Assembly: GCA_000696115.1 (NCBI GenBank)
Contig: JJOH01000010.1
Location: 131,126-195,125, forward strand
Length of the DNA: 64,000 bases
Direction: 5' to 3'
Origin: Streptomyces olindensis
Lineage (GTDB): Bacteria > Actinomycetota > Actinomycetes > Streptomycetales > Streptomycetaceae
The translations under genes and the position numbers were made by a program. Positions 8,367 to 17,043 of this stretch are shown one piece after another. The notes under the pieces were generated by a model that saw nothing but the letters and a program-made list of their open reading frames with translations, made no database searches and was not told where the DNA came from. The stretch's first letter is position 1; the number at the start of each line of letters is the position of its first letter.

Positions 8367-9602
8367 TCATCCGGCCCCCAGCGGCGGCGCCGGCTTGCCG
8401 CCCGCGTCCAGGTAGGCCTGCGGAGGCCTCAGGCGCTGGCCGGGGAAGCCGCCCTTCTCGTACTTGAGGAGCTTCTTCGCCTTCTCCGGGTCGGTCTCGC
8501 CCTCGCCGTACGCCGGGCAGAGCGGGGCGATCGGGCAGGCTCCGCAGGCCGGCTTGCGGGCATGGCAGATGCGACGGCCGTGCCAGATCACGTGATGCGA
8601 GAGATCCGTCCAGTCGCTCTTCGGGAAGAGCGCGCCGACGGCGGCCTCGATCTTGTCGGGGTCGGTCTCGGCCGTCCACTGCCAGCGGCGCACCAGGCGC
8701 TGGAAGTGCGTGTCGACGGTGATGCCGGGGCGCCCGAAGGCGTTGCCGAGCACGACGAACGCGGTCTTGCGGCCGACGCCGGGCAGCTTGACCAGGTCCT
8801 CCAGCCGGCCGGGCACCTCGCCGCCGAAGTCCTCCACCAGCGCCTTCGACAGCCCTATGACCGACTTCGTCTTGGCCCGGAAGAAGCCGCAGGGGCGGAG
8901 GATCTCCTCCACCTCCTCCGGGTTGGCGGCGGCCAGGTCCTCGGGGGTGGGGTACTTGGCGAAGAGCGCGGGGGTCGTCTGGTTGACGCGCAGGTCGGTG
9001 GTCTGGGCGGACAGGACCGTGGCGACCACCAGCTGGAAGGGGTTGTCGAAGTCCAGCTCGGGGTGCGCGTACGGGTAGACCTCGGCGAGCTCGCGGTTGA
9101 TACGGCGGGCGCGGCGGACCAGGGCGGTACGCGACTCGCCGCCCGGCGGGTGGACGACGGTCCGGGCGGGGGCGGTGTCCTTGACGCGGGCAGTGGCCTT
9201 CTTGGGCGCGACGGTGACCTTCTTGGCGGCGGGCGCCTTCTTCACGGCGGGTGTCTTCTTCGCGGCGGGTGCTTTCTGCGCAGCCGGTGTCTTCTTCGCG
9301 GCAGGGGCCTTCTTCGCAGCAGCGGCAGGGGCCTTCGACACCGCAGGCGTCTCGGAGGCGGCTTTCTTCGCAGAGGCGGCCTTCCTCCCGGATGTCGCCT
9401 TCTTGGCGGAGGCCTTCCCGACAGAGGCCTTCTTGGCGGGCGACTTCCCCGTCGGCGTCGGCTTCCCCGAAGCCGACGCCCCCTCTGTCGCTTTCGCCGT
9501 TTTCCTACCGCCATCGGGGCTCTGTTCGCCCACAGCGGAATCGCGACGTACAACCACCCGCGCAGCCCCCTCGGCCTGTGCTCTCACCGGCGATTTGGAC
9601 AC
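8367..9602 (-). CDS. nth: Endonuclease III with long Lys/Ala-rich N-terminal tail
   Basis: DNA glycosylase/AP lyase that removes oxidised pyrimidines in base-excision repair. The catalytic core spans about residues 155-385. It has the helix-hairpin-helix LPGVGRKTA with catalytic Lys279, catalytic Asp297 (VDTHFQR), and the iron-sulfur cluster ligands Cys346-x6-Cys353-x2-Cys356-x5-Cys362. Unusually, the first ~150 residues are a disordered tail of AAKKTP/AKKA repeats resembling histone H1 or the Streptomyces HupS tail, likely binding DNA non-specifically. The start (GTG at 9602) includes the tail; later GTG codons inside it are conceivable. It is transcribed divergently from crp. Confidence 0.92.
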   Translation of the reverse strand: MSKSPVRAQAEGAARVVVRRDSAVGEQSPDGGRKTAKATEGASASGKPTPTGKSPAKKASVGKASAKKATSGRKAASAKKAASETPAVSKAPAAAAKKAPAAKKTPAAQKAPAAKKTPAVKKAPAAKKVTVAPKKATARVKDTAPARTVVHPPGGESRTALVRRARRINRELAEVYPYAHPELDFDNPFQLVVATVLSAQTTDLRVNQTTPALFAKYPTPEDLAAANPEEVEEILRPCGFFRAKTKSVIGLSKALVEDFGGEVPGRLEDLVKLPGVGRKTAFVVLGNAFGRPGITVDTHFQRLVRRWQWTAETDPDKIEAAVGALFPKSDWTDLSHHVIWHGRRICHARKPACGACPIAPLCPAYGEGETDPEKAKKLLKYEKGGFPGQRLRPPQAYLDAGGKPAPPLGAG

Positions 9603-9704
9603 CCGGCCAGCCTAAGGCCAGGCACCGACATCCGCCCCGGCCCCTGAAGATCGGCGCCCAATTGGACCCCTGCCGCGTACCCCGGGACACCTGTGCGGCA
9701 TCCT

Positions 9705-9718
9705 TGTGACAGATCACA
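9705..9718. promoter_or_regulatory. CRP-like palindrome in the nth-crp intergenic region
   Basis: TGTGA-N4-TCACA at 9705-9718, also readable as GTG-N6-CAC, lies 91 bases upstream of the crp start and 102 bases from the nth start. It resembles a cAMP receptor protein operator, though the canonical E. coli spacer is six bases. Autoregulation by Crp is an inference from position and symmetry. Confidence 0.5.
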
Positions 9719-9808
9719 CTGTTTGGACCGTCCGGCAAAATGGGCACCACGGTCCCCTGGTACGCGGGGGTGCAAGATCCCCTGAGCAGGTCGAAAGGGA
9801 GAGAACTC

Positions 9809-10483
9809 GTGGACGACGTTCTGCGGCGCAATCCGCTCTTCGCGGCGCTCGATGACGAGCAGGCCGCGGAGCTCCGCGCCTCCATGAGTGAGGTGACCCT
9901 CGCCCGCGGTGACTCACTGTTCCACGAGGGCGACCCCGGCGACCGCCTGTACGTGGTCACGGAGGGCAAGGTCAAGCTCCACCGCACGTCCCCCGACGGC
10001 CGCGAGAACATGCTCGCCGTCGTCGGCCCCGGCGAGCTCATCGGCGAGCTGTCGCTGTTCGACCCGGGCCCGCGCACGGCGACCGCCACGGCGCTGACCG
10101 AGGTGAAGCTGCTCGGCCTCGGCCACGGCGACCTCCAGCCCTGGCTGAACGCCCGCCCGGAGGTGGCCTCGGCGCTCCTGCGTGCCGTCGCGCGCCGGCT
10201 GCGCAAGACCAACGACGCGATGTCCGACCTGGTCTTCTCGGACGTCCCGGGCCGTGTCGCCCGCGCTCTGCTGGACCTGTCCCGCCGGTTCGGCGTGCAG
10301 TCCGAGGAGGGCATCCACGTCGTCCACGACCTCACGCAGGAGGAGCTGGCCCAGCTGGTCGGCGCGTCCCGCGAGACGGTCAACAAGGCCCTGGCGGACT
10401 TCGCCCAGCGCGGCTGGCTGCGCCTGGAGGCCCGCGCGGTGATCCTCCTGGACGTGGAGCGCCTCGCCAAGCGCTCGCGCTGA
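9809..10483 (+). CDS. crp: cAMP receptor protein Crp
   Basis: 224-residue transcription factor. An N-terminal cyclic-nucleotide-binding beta-roll (about 20-115; GELIGELSLFDPGPRTATAT contains the phosphate-binding cassette) is joined by a dimerisation helix to a C-terminal winged helix (LTQEELAQLVGASRETVNKA, about 172-191). It is the Streptomyces Crp that influences germination, colony development and antibiotic production. GTG at 9809 is selected because AAAGGGAGAG precedes it and the product begins MDDVLRRNPLF as in other Streptomyces; the longer frame from 9740 overlaps promoter sequence. A terminator hairpin follows. Confidence 0.95.
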   Translation: MDDVLRRNPLFAALDDEQAAELRASMSEVTLARGDSLFHEGDPGDRLYVVTEGKVKLHRTSPDGRENMLAVVGPGELIGELSLFDPGPRTATATALTEVKLLGLGHGDLQPWLNARPEVASALLRAVARRLRKTNDAMSDLVFSDVPGRVARALLDLSRRFGVQSEEGIHVVHDLTQEELAQLVGASRETVNKALADFAQRGWLRLEARAVILLDVERLAKRSR

Positions 10484-10507
10484 CGCGCCCGTCCGGCCGT
10501 ACGTCTT

Positions 10508-10538
10508 CGGGCCCTGTCCCCTCACGGGACGGGGCCCG
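10508..10538 (+). terminator. Hairpin terminator after crp
   Basis: Arms 10508-10520 and 10526-10538 (CGGGCCCTGTCCC with GGGACGGGGCCCG, one G-T wobble) with a 5-nt loop, 25 bases past the crp stop. Confidence 0.8.
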
Positions 10539-10661
10539 ACGTCGTGCACGGCACCAGGAGGGTGCCTGCCGCGCCCTGCCCTGCCGCCGTCGGCCCTGTT
10601 GCCGTCGGCTCGGCGTCGAAAACCAGGCGCGCCGGATCGCCCCTCACGGCACAGTGACCAC

Positions 10662-11489
10662 ATGGCCGGAACCGTTCCCCGCCCCGGGCTCGACTCCGAG
10701 GGCTTCATCGCCCGGGAGGGCTCCCTCGCGCGCGTGCCCCGCGCCTTCCGCCCGGTCGTCGCCGCGGCCCGGGACGGGCTGACCGACGTGTTCGGCACGC
10801 GGCTGCACAGCGCGTACCTCTACGGGTCGATTCCGCGCGGCACCGCGCGCGTGGGACGCAGCGACCTCGACCTGCTGCTCGCCCTGCGCGCGGAGCCGAC
10901 CGAGGCGGACCGGGCCGACGCCCGGGCGCTCGGTGCGGCGCTGGACGCGGAGTTCGAGCAGATCGACGGCCACGGGACGCTGCTCTTCAGCCGCGAGCGG
11001 CTGCTGAGCGACCTGGAGCGGCACGACCTGGGCTGGTTCCTCGCCTGCCTGTGCACACCGCTGCTGGGCGAGGACCTGGCCGCGCGGCTGCCGCGCTACC
11101 GCCCCGACTCGCTGCTGGCCCGCGAGACCAACGGCGATCTGCACCTGCTCCTGCCCAGCTGGCGCCGCCGGATCGCCGAGACGGACGACACGGCGGAGGC
11201 CCGCCGTCCGCTCGTCCGCTTCATGTCCCGGCACCTCGTCCGCACCGGCTTCACGCTCGTCATGCCCCGCTGGAACGGCTGGACCAGCGACCTGCGGGAG
11301 ATGGCGGAGGCGTTCGCCGGGTACTACCCGGAGCGCGCCGAGCAACTGCGGGCGGCGGCCGTCCTCGGACGCGAGCCGACGGGGGACGCCGCCGTGCTCC
11401 GGTCGTACGTCGACGATCTCGGTCCGTGGCTCGCCGGGGAGTACGCGCGCGTGCACGGCGTCAAGGCCCCGCGCCCCGAGGGGCCCTAG
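10662..11489 (+). CDS. Nucleotidyltransferase (aminoglycoside adenylyltransferase-like fold)
   Basis: 275 residues. The Pol-beta nucleotidyltransferase motif is YLYGSIPRGTARVGRSDLDL (about 54-73), i.e. GS-x10-DxD with two metal-binding aspartates. The C-terminal half is helical, as in ANT/AadA-like or kanamycin nucleotidyltransferase-type proteins. The substrate cannot be read from sequence; chromosomal copies in Streptomyces are of unknown role and should not be called resistance genes. The ATG at 10662 is the first in frame with good coding bias. Its 3' end overlaps the convergent MBL gene by four bases. Confidence 0.75.
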   Translation: MAGTVPRPGLDSEGFIAREGSLARVPRAFRPVVAAARDGLTDVFGTRLHSAYLYGSIPRGTARVGRSDLDLLLALRAEPTEADRADARALGAALDAEFEQIDGHGTLLFSRERLLSDLERHDLGWFLACLCTPLLGEDLAARLPRYRPDSLLARETNGDLHLLLPSWRRRIAETDDTAEARRPLVRFMSRHLVRTGFTLVMPRWNGWTSDLREMAEAFAGYYPERAEQLRAAAVLGREPTGDAAVLRSYVDDLGPWLAGEYARVHGVKAPRPEGP

Positions 11490-12316
11490 ATGAGCCCGTG
11501 CTCCTCCAGGTAGTCCAGCTGGGCCCGTACCGACAGCTCCGCCGCCGGCCACAGGGAGCGGTCCACGTCGGCGTAGACGTGGGCGACGACCTCGGCGGGG
11601 GTGCGGTAGCCGTCCTCGACCGCCGTCTCGACCTGGGCGAGGCGATGGGCGCGGTGGGCCAGGTAGTACTCGACGGCGCCCTGCGCGTCCTCCAGGACCG
11701 GGCCGTGGCCCGGCAGGACCGTGTGGACGCCGTCGTCGACCGTGAGGGACCTCAGGCGGCGCAGGGAGTCCAGGTAGTCGCCGAGGCGGCCGTCGGGGTG
11801 GGCCACGACCGTCGTGCCGCGGCCCAGGATCGTGTCGCCCGTCAGGACGGCCTGGTCCGCCGGGAGGTGGAAGGAGAGCGAGTCGGCGGTGTGGCCGGGC
11901 GTCGGTACGACCCTCAGTTCGAGGCCGCCGGTGGTGATCACGGCTCCGGCGGTCAGGCCCTCGTCGCCCAGCCGCAGCGCCGGGTCGAGGGCACGCACGC
12001 GCGTGCCGGTCAGTTCCGCGAACCGGGCGGCGCCCGCCGCGTGGTCGGGGTGGCCGTGGGTCAGCAGGGTCAGGGCGACGCGCTGGCCGGCCTGCTCTGC
12101 CGTGGCGACGACATGGCGCAGGTGACCTTCGTCCAGCGGCCCCGGGTCGACCACCACGGCCAGGTCGGAGTCGGGCTCGGCGAGGATCCAGGTGTTCGTG
12201 CCGTCCAGGGTCATCGCCGACGGGTTGGGCGCCAGGACGTTGACGGCCCGCGCGGTGGCGGGACCCGAGAGGACCCCGGCCCGGGGCTGGCCGGGCAGGG
12301 CTGCTGCGTCCGTCAT
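11486..12316 (-). CDS. Metallo-beta-lactamase-fold hydrolase (LACTB2/RNase-like)
   Basis: 276 residues with the HxHxDH metal site LTHGHPDHAAG (about residue 86), a second His in PTPGHTADS, Asp in LTGDTILG and His in LPGHGP, giving the two-zinc site typical of glyoxalase-II and LACTB2-like hydrolases. LACTB2 is an endoribonuclease; the bacterial substrate is unknown. The start is fixed by the ATGA overlap (12313-12316) with the upstream Nudix gene, so the pair is translationally coupled. By position it matches Rv3677c, next to crp. Confidence 0.85.
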   Translation of the reverse strand: MTDAAALPGQPRAGVLSGPATARAVNVLAPNPSAMTLDGTNTWILAEPDSDLAVVVDPGPLDEGHLRHVVATAEQAGQRVALTLLTHGHPDHAAGAARFAELTGTRVRALDPALRLGDEGLTAGAVITTGGLELRVVPTPGHTADSLSFHLPADQAVLTGDTILGRGTTVVAHPDGRLGDYLDSLRRLRSLTVDDGVHTVLPGHGPVLEDAQGAVEYYLAHRAHRLAQVETAVEDGYRTPAEVVAHVYADVDRSLWPAAELSVRAQLDYLEEHGLI

Positions 12317-13191
12317 GCGCTGGCTCCACCGGTCGGGGCGGTCGGGACGTGCTTGGTGAACTCGTCGTGGCCCGGCCAGGAGAGCACGATCTCGCCGTCC
12401 ACCAGGCGGGCCGTGGCCAGGACGGGCGTGAGGTCACGGCCGGGAGCGGCGGCGAGCGCCCGGGCGGCCGTCTCGTACGCCGTCAGCTGCCGCAGGGTCG
12501 CGATGGTCGGCGGCATCATCAGCAACTCGCCCCGGTCGTACCCGGCCGCCGCCTCGCCCGGGGCGATCCACACCGTGCGGTCCGCCTCCGTGGAGGCGTT
12601 GCGGGTGCGCTGCCCCTCGGGGAGGGCGGCCACGAAGAAGAAGGTGTCGTAGCGGCGGGCCTCGAACTCGGGGGTGATCCAACGGGTCCACGCGCCGAGC
12701 AGGTCCGAGCGCAGCACCAGCCCCCTGCGGTCCAGGAACTCCGCGAAGGACAGGTCCCGGGCGACCAGGGCGGCACGGTCGGCCTCCCAGTCGGCGCCGG
12801 TGGTGTCGCCGACGACCGCGTCGGGCGCCGGGCCGGCGAGCAGCACGCCCGCCTCCTCGTACGTCTCCCGTACGGCCGCGCAGACGATCGCCTGGGCCGC
12901 CGTCTCGTCGACGCCGAGCCGGTCCGCCCACCACGCGCGCGTGGGGCCCGCCCAGCGGACGTGGTGGTCGTCGTCACGCGGGTCGACACCGCCGCCCGGA
13001 TACGCGTACGCGCCTCCGGCGAAGGCCATGGAGGCGCGTCGGCGCAGCATGTGGACGGCGGGACCGCTGTCGGTGTCCTTCAGGAGCATGACGGTGGCCG
13101 CGCGCTTCGGGGTCACCGGGGTGAGGGTGCCGGCCGCGAGTGCGCGGATCCGCTCCGGCCACTCCGGGGGGTACCACTGACCGTTCGCCAT
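12313..13191 (-). CDS. Nudix hydrolase, NUDT19-like
   Basis: 292 residues. The Nudix motif is split by an insertion: GGGVDPRDDD, then about 37 residues later AVRETYEEAGVLL. This long insertion and the C-terminal region (RWITPEFEARRYDTFFFVA) are typical of NUDT19-like acyl-CoA or NDP diphosphatases. It likely hydrolyses a CoA ester or dinucleotide in the cytoplasm. The ATG at 13191 is clear and the 3' end overlaps the MBL gene by ATGA. No membrane or secretion signal is seen. Confidence 0.85.
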   Translation of the reverse strand: MANGQWYPPEWPERIRALAAGTLTPVTPKRAATVMLLKDTDSGPAVHMLRRRASMAFAGGAYAYPGGGVDPRDDDHHVRWAGPTRAWWADRLGVDETAAQAIVCAAVRETYEEAGVLLAGPAPDAVVGDTTGADWEADRAALVARDLSFAEFLDRRGLVLRSDLLGAWTRWITPEFEARRYDTFFFVAALPEGQRTRNASTEADRTVWIAPGEAAAGYDRGELLMMPPTIATLRQLTAYETAARALAAAPGRDLTPVLATARLVDGEIVLSWPGHDEFTKHVPTAPTGGASA

Positions 13192-13271
13192 GGGCGCGAG
13201 GCTATCCCGTGACGGGCGGATGTTCGAGTGGCCCCGGGTACGGATCGCGCAGCTCGGACGGGTGCGGGGTG

Positions 13272-13733
13272 CTACGCGAGCTCCACCTGGATCTCGACCT
13301 CGACCGGGGCGTCCAAGGGCAGCACGGCCACACCCACGGCACTGCGCGCGTGCACGCCCTTGTCGCCGAGGACCTCGCCGAGCAGCTCGCTCGCGCCGTT
13401 CAGCACGGCGGGCTGGCCGGTGAAGTCCGAGGCCGAGGCCACGAAGCCGACGACCTTCACCACGCGCGCGATGCGGTCCAGGTCACCGGCGACGGACTTG
13501 ACGGCGGCCAGGGCGTTGAGCGCACACGTGCGTGCCAGCTCCTTGGCCTCCTCCGGGGTGACCTCGGCGCCGACCTTGCCGGTGACCGGAAGCTTGCCGT
13601 CCACCATCGGGAGCTGCCCGGCGGTGTAGACGTACGGCCCGGACTGCACGGCCGGCTGGTATGCGGCGAGCGGCGGGACGACGTCGGGCAGGCTCAGGCC
13701 GAGCTCGGCCAGCTTCGCCTCGACGGCGCCCAC
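13272..13733 (-). CDS. RidA-family protein
   Basis: 153 residues of the YjgF/YER057c/UK114 (RidA) family: AYQPAVQSGPYVYTAGQLPM at the N terminus and SAVGVAVLPLDAPVEVEIQV at the C terminus. RidA proteins are trimeric; true RidA deaminates reactive enamine/imine intermediates. The usual catalytic Arg of RidA (in R-x-x-V/CxV near the C terminus) appears as HARSAVGVAVL, so activity is plausible. GTG at 13733 overlaps the TAG of the upstream DUF4177 gene by one base, implying coupling. Equivalent to Rv3678c by position. Confidence 0.88.
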   Translation of the reverse strand: MGAVEAKLAELGLSLPDVVPPLAAYQPAVQSGPYVYTAGQLPMVDGKLPVTGKVGAEVTPEEAKELARTCALNALAAVKSVAGDLDRIARVVKVVGFVASASDFTGQPAVLNGASELLGEVLGDKGVHARSAVGVAVLPLDAPVEVEIQVELA

Positions 13734-13891
13734 TACTGCTTCTCCCGCTTCAGGTAGGCGACGAGCTGCTCGGGGTTGTTCGGCCCGGGCACGACCTGGA
13801 CGAGCTCCCAGCCGTCCTCGCCCCAGGTGTCCAGAATCTGCTTCGTGGCGTGGACGAGCAGCGGCACGGTTGCGTATTCCCACTTGGTCAT
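13733..13891 (-). CDS. DUF4177-like small protein (52 aa)
   Basis: 52 residues beginning MTKWEYATVPLLVHATKQIL and containing WGEDGWELVQV, the typical DUF4177 pattern of two strands around an amphipathic helix with a WE.. core. The function is unknown. ATG at 13891 is preferred; the longer frame extends back into the divergent ATPase promoter. It is translationally coupled to RidA through TAGTG. Confidence 0.82.
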   Translation of the reverse strand: MTKWEYATVPLLVHATKQILDTWGEDGWELVQVVPGPNNPEQLVAYLKREKQ

Positions 13892-14009
13892 GCGGCCGAC
13901 TTTAGCCCCTGTCCGAGCGGGGTCACGGCCGCGGTCCGGGACCGACCCCGGCCCAGGTTGTCCACAGCCTCCCGCGTAGCCCGGGCGCGGACTGGTTAGG
14001 CTCGAATAC

Positions 14010-14987
14010 GTGAGCAGGCTCCAGGTCGTCAGCGGCAAGGGCGGTACCGGCAAGACCACGGTGGCCGCGGCCCTAGCGCTGGCCCTGGCCGAGGAGGGGA
14101 AGCGGACGCTTCTCGTCGAGGTCGAGGGCCGTCAGGGCATCGCGCAGCTCTTCGAGACCGAAGCGCTGCCTTATGAGGAGCGGAAGATCGCCGTCGCTCC
14201 AGGGGGCGGGGAGGTGTACGCCCTCGCCATCGACCCCGAACTGGCCCTTCTGGACTACCTCCAGATGTTCTACAAGCTGGGCAGCGCCGGACGGGCCCTG
14301 AAGAAGCTCGGCGCGATCGACTTCGCCACCACCATCGCGCCCGGCCTGAGGGACGTACTCCTGACGGGCAAGGCGTGCGAGGCGGTGCGCCGCAAGGACA
14401 GGAGCGGACGGTTCGCCTACGACTACGTCGTCATGGACGCCCCGCCCACCGGGCGCATCACGCGCTTCCTGAACGTCAACGACGAGGTCGCGGGCCTCGC
14501 CAAGATCGGCCCCATACACAATCAGGCGCAGGCCGTGATGCGGGTGCTGAAGTCGCCGGAGACGGCCGTGCACCTGGTGACGCTGCTGGAGGAGATGCCC
14601 GTCCAGGAGACCGTGGACGGCATCGCCGAGCTGCGGTCGGCGCGGCTGCCGGTGGGGCGGATCATCGTGAACATGGTGCGGCCGGAGGTGTTGGACGCGG
14701 CCGACCTGGAACTCGTACGCACGGTCCCGCGTTCCACAGTCGCGCGGTCGCTGTCGTCCGCCGGGCTCGGCGGGGCGCGGCGCGGCGGGCACGCGGAGCG
14801 GCTGGTGGACCCACTGCTCACCCAGGCCGAGGAGTACGCCGAGCGGTACGCGCTGGAGCACGAGCAGCGTGCGGTCCTCACCGAGCTGGGCCTGCCGCTG
14901 CACGAACTGCCGCTGTTCGCCGAGGGCATGGACCTGGCGGGGCTGTACGAGCTGGCCCGCGAGCTGCGCGAGCAGGGCGTGTCGTGA
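14010..14987 (+). CDS. ArsA-like anion-transporting ATPase, first of pair
   Basis: 325 residues of the ArsA/GET3/MinD ATPase class. The deviant Walker A is VSGKGGTGKTT near the N terminus, with switch motif VMDAPPTGRITRFL. No ars genes are nearby, so arsenite transport is unlikely. In M. tuberculosis the equivalent pair Rv3679-Rv3680 forms a heterodimeric ATPase needed for tolerance of certain metabolic stresses and located beside whiB4. GTG at 14010 begins MSRLQVVSGKGG. It is divergent from DUF4177-RidA and forms an operon with the second ATPase across a minisatellite. Confidence 0.9.
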   Translation: MSRLQVVSGKGGTGKTTVAAALALALAEEGKRTLLVEVEGRQGIAQLFETEALPYEERKIAVAPGGGEVYALAIDPELALLDYLQMFYKLGSAGRALKKLGAIDFATTIAPGLRDVLLTGKACEAVRRKDRSGRFAYDYVVMDAPPTGRITRFLNVNDEVAGLAKIGPIHNQAQAVMRVLKSPETAVHLVTLLEEMPVQETVDGIAELRSARLPVGRIIVNMVRPEVLDAADLELVRTVPRSTVARSLSSAGLGGARRGGHAERLVDPLLTQAEEYAERYALEHEQRAVLTELGLPLHELPLFAEGMDLAGLYELARELREQGVS

Positions 14988-14996
14988 GCCGGCCAC

Positions 14997-15140
14997 GCAT
15001 AGGGCTGGGGCCGAGCGCAGGGCTGCGGCACTGCACAGGGCTACGGCCCCGCACAGAGCCAGGGCCCCACACAGGGCTACGGCCCCGCACAGGGCCAGGG
15101 CCCCACACAGGGCTGGGGCCGCGCACAGAGCCAGGGCTGC
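14997..15140. repeat. 18-bp minisatellite, eight units, between the paired ATPase genes
   Basis: Eight consecutive 18-bp units start at 14997, 15015, 15033, 15051, 15069, 15087, 15105 and 15123, each like GCACAGGGCTACGGCCCC. Alternate units favour GGGCTACGG or AGCCAGGG, giving a 36-bp higher-order period. The array separates the first ATPase stop from the second ATPase's ribosome-binding site. Since 18 is a multiple of three, copy-number changes would not alter phase. Confidence 0.92.
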
Positions 15141-15189
15141 GGCCCGGCACGGAGGCAAGGTTCGTCATGAGTCGGAAGCAGGGGATGTC

Positions 15190-16584
15190 ATGAGTCGTCC
15201 GGACCCGGCCCACACGCACGACCCGGCCCGCCACCACCTCGCCCCCGCGCGCGTGCTCGACGTCGATCCGCTGCTCCAGGACCCGAAGACCCGCATCGTG
15301 GTCTGCTGCGGCTCGGGCGGGGTCGGCAAGACCACGACCGCGGCGGCCCTGGGCCTGCGCGCGGCCGAGCGGGGTCGCAAGGTGGTCGTGCTCACCATCG
15401 ACCCGGCCCGCCGGCTCGCCCAGTCCATGGGCATCGACTCCCTCGACAACACCCCGCGCCGCGTGAAGGGCATCGACGACTCCGCGGGCGGCGAGCTGCA
15501 CGCGATGATGCTCGACATGAAGCGCACCTTCGACGAGATCGTCGAGGCGCACGCCGACCCCGAGCGGGCGGCCGCCATCCTGGGCAACCCCTTCTACCAG
15601 TCGCTCTCGGCGGGCTTCGCGGGCACGCAGGAGTACATGGCGATGGAGAAGCTCGGCCAGCTGCGAGCCCGGGACGAGTGGGACCTGATCGTCGTCGACA
15701 CCCCGCCGTCCCGCTCCGCGCTGGACTTCCTGGACGCCCCCAAGCGGCTCGGGTCGTTCCTGGACGGGCGGCTGATCCGGCTGCTGACGGCGCCGGCGAA
15801 GCTGGGCGGCCGGGCCGGGATGAAGTTCCTGAACGTCGGGATGTCCATGATGACGGGCACGCTCGGCAAGCTGCTCGGCGGCCAGCTCCTCAAGGACGTC
15901 CAGACGTTCGTCTCCGCGATGGACACGACCTTCGGCGGCTTCCGCACGCGCGCGGACGCCACGTACAAGCTCCTCCAGGCGCCGGGGACGGCGTTCCTCG
16001 TGGTCGCGGCCCCGGAGCGGGACGCGCTGCGCGAGGCCGCGTACTTCGTGGAACGCCTGGCCGCGGAGGACATGCCGCTCGCCGGGCTGGTGCTCAACCG
16101 GGTCCACGGCAGCGGCGCCGACCGGCTGTCGGCCGAGCGGGCGCTGGGCGCCGCGGAAAATCTTGAGGACTCCCGCATTGTGGATCAGGAGGGCGGGAAA
16201 GCTGGACTTCGTAACTCTCCCGACACGCACGGCAGTTCAGACTCTCCTACGCCCGAAACACCAGCTCCGGCCGCTGCTGAGGCCTCCGACGGTGGCTCCC
16301 CCGCCGAGGACGACGCCGAGCACGCCGAGCGCTCCGTCGACCAGCTCACGGCAGGCCTGCTGAGGCTGCACGCCGAACGCATGCAGCTGCTCTCCCGCGA
16401 GCAGCGCACGCGTGACCGCTTCACCGCGCTCCACCCCGAGGTGGCCGTGACGGAAGTGGCCGCGCTGCCCGGTGACGTGCACGACCTCGCGGGACTGCGC
16501 GACATCGGCGACCGGCTCGCGGCCAACGAACGCGAGCTGCCCGACGCGTCCGATGTGCCCGGCCTGCCCGAGGCGAGCGCCTGA
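15190..16584 (+). CDS. ArsA-like anion-transporting ATPase, second of pair
   Basis: 464 residues. The Walker A is CGSGGVGKTTTAAAL (about 39-53), with switch region VVDTPPSRSALDFLD, as in GET3/ArsA-like proteins. The ATPase core ends near residue 325. A disordered, lower-GC insert (about 16,160-16,260) follows, then a charged helical C-terminal segment (LLRLHAERMQLLSREQRTRDRF). The ATG at 15190 has AGGGG five bases upstream; longer in-frame readings run through the minisatellite. It probably works as a hetero-oligomer with the upstream ATPase. Orthologue of Rv3680 by context. Confidence 0.9.
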   Translation: MSRPDPAHTHDPARHHLAPARVLDVDPLLQDPKTRIVVCCGSGGVGKTTTAAALGLRAAERGRKVVVLTIDPARRLAQSMGIDSLDNTPRRVKGIDDSAGGELHAMMLDMKRTFDEIVEAHADPERAAAILGNPFYQSLSAGFAGTQEYMAMEKLGQLRARDEWDLIVVDTPPSRSALDFLDAPKRLGSFLDGRLIRLLTAPAKLGGRAGMKFLNVGMSMMTGTLGKLLGGQLLKDVQTFVSAMDTTFGGFRTRADATYKLLQAPGTAFLVVAAPERDALREAAYFVERLAAEDMPLAGLVLNRVHGSGADRLSAERALGAAENLEDSRIVDQEGGKAGLRNSPDTHGSSDSPTPETPAPAAAEASDGGSPAEDDAEHAERSVDQLTAGLLRLHAERMQLLSREQRTRDRFTALHPEVAVTEVAALPGDVHDLAGLRDIGDRLAANERELPDASDVPGLPEASA

Positions 16585-16704
16585 CGAAACGCGAACGCGG
16601 CTCGGTCCTGGTGCCGAAGCGGCCAAAGGACCCGTCAAGGGCCCTGAGACGTGCGGAGACCGACGTGCGGAGAGCCCGGAGGGAACCCCTCAGCGAGGAA
16701 TCCC

Positions 16705-17043
16705 TCAGCTCACCGCGGCGTAGTTCTCGTAGACCTCGTCGTCATCGAGAGGCACCACACCCGTGCCGCGCTCGTACTCCGAGCGCGCGGTCTCCAGCAG
16801 CCGACGCCAGGAGGTCACCGTGGGCCGCCTGCGCAGCAGTGCGCGGCGCTCCCGCTCCGTCATGCCTCCCCACACGCCGAACTCGACGCGGTTGTCGAGC
16901 GCGTCGGCCAGGCACTCCGTACGCACCGGGCATCCGGTGCACACCGCCTTGGCCCTGTTCTGCGCTGCTCCTTGAACGAACAGTTCATCCGGATCGGTAG
17001 TGCGGCAGGCCGCCTGCGCACTCCAGTCGGTTACCCAGCCCAT
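16705..17043 (-). CDS. wblA: WhiB-like iron-sulfur regulator WblA
   Basis: 112-residue Wbl protein. It has four conserved cysteines (AACRTTD, then AVCTGCPVRTEC, i.e. CxxCx5C) that would bind a [4Fe-4S] cluster, the turn motif GVWGG, and a basic C-terminal segment RRALLRRRP for DNA contact. WblA is a global developmental and antibiotic regulator in Streptomyces; the mycobacterial counterpart in this position is WhiB4. ATG at 17043 gives MGWVTDWSAQAAC. An in-frame ATG at 17100 would add 19 residues of atypical composition. It is divergent from the PBP gene across a long intergenic region. Confidence 0.95.
   Translation of the reverse strand: MGWVTDWSAQAACRTTDPDELFVQGAAQNRAKAVCTGCPVRTECLADALDNRVEFGVWGGMTERERRALLRRRPTVTSWRRLLETARSEYERGTGVVPLDDDEVYENYAAVS

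Noticed and set aside
10662..11489. Calling the nucleotidyltransferase an antibiotic-resistance gene
   Set aside because: Only the generic GS-x10-DxD motif is seen; the gene is in a housekeeping block and no substrate evidence exists.
13892..14059. N-terminal extension of DUF4177
   Set aside because: It would overlap the divergent ATPase start and has no coding bias; the family begins at MTKWEY.
14997..15140. CRISPR array at the 18-bp repeats
   Set aside because: Contiguous units without spacers.
14375..15193. Plus-strand frame running through the ATPase gene and the minisatellite
   Set aside because: It reads the 18-bp repeat as a peptide repeat, but the first half is out of phase with the real ATPase; no ribosome-binding site.
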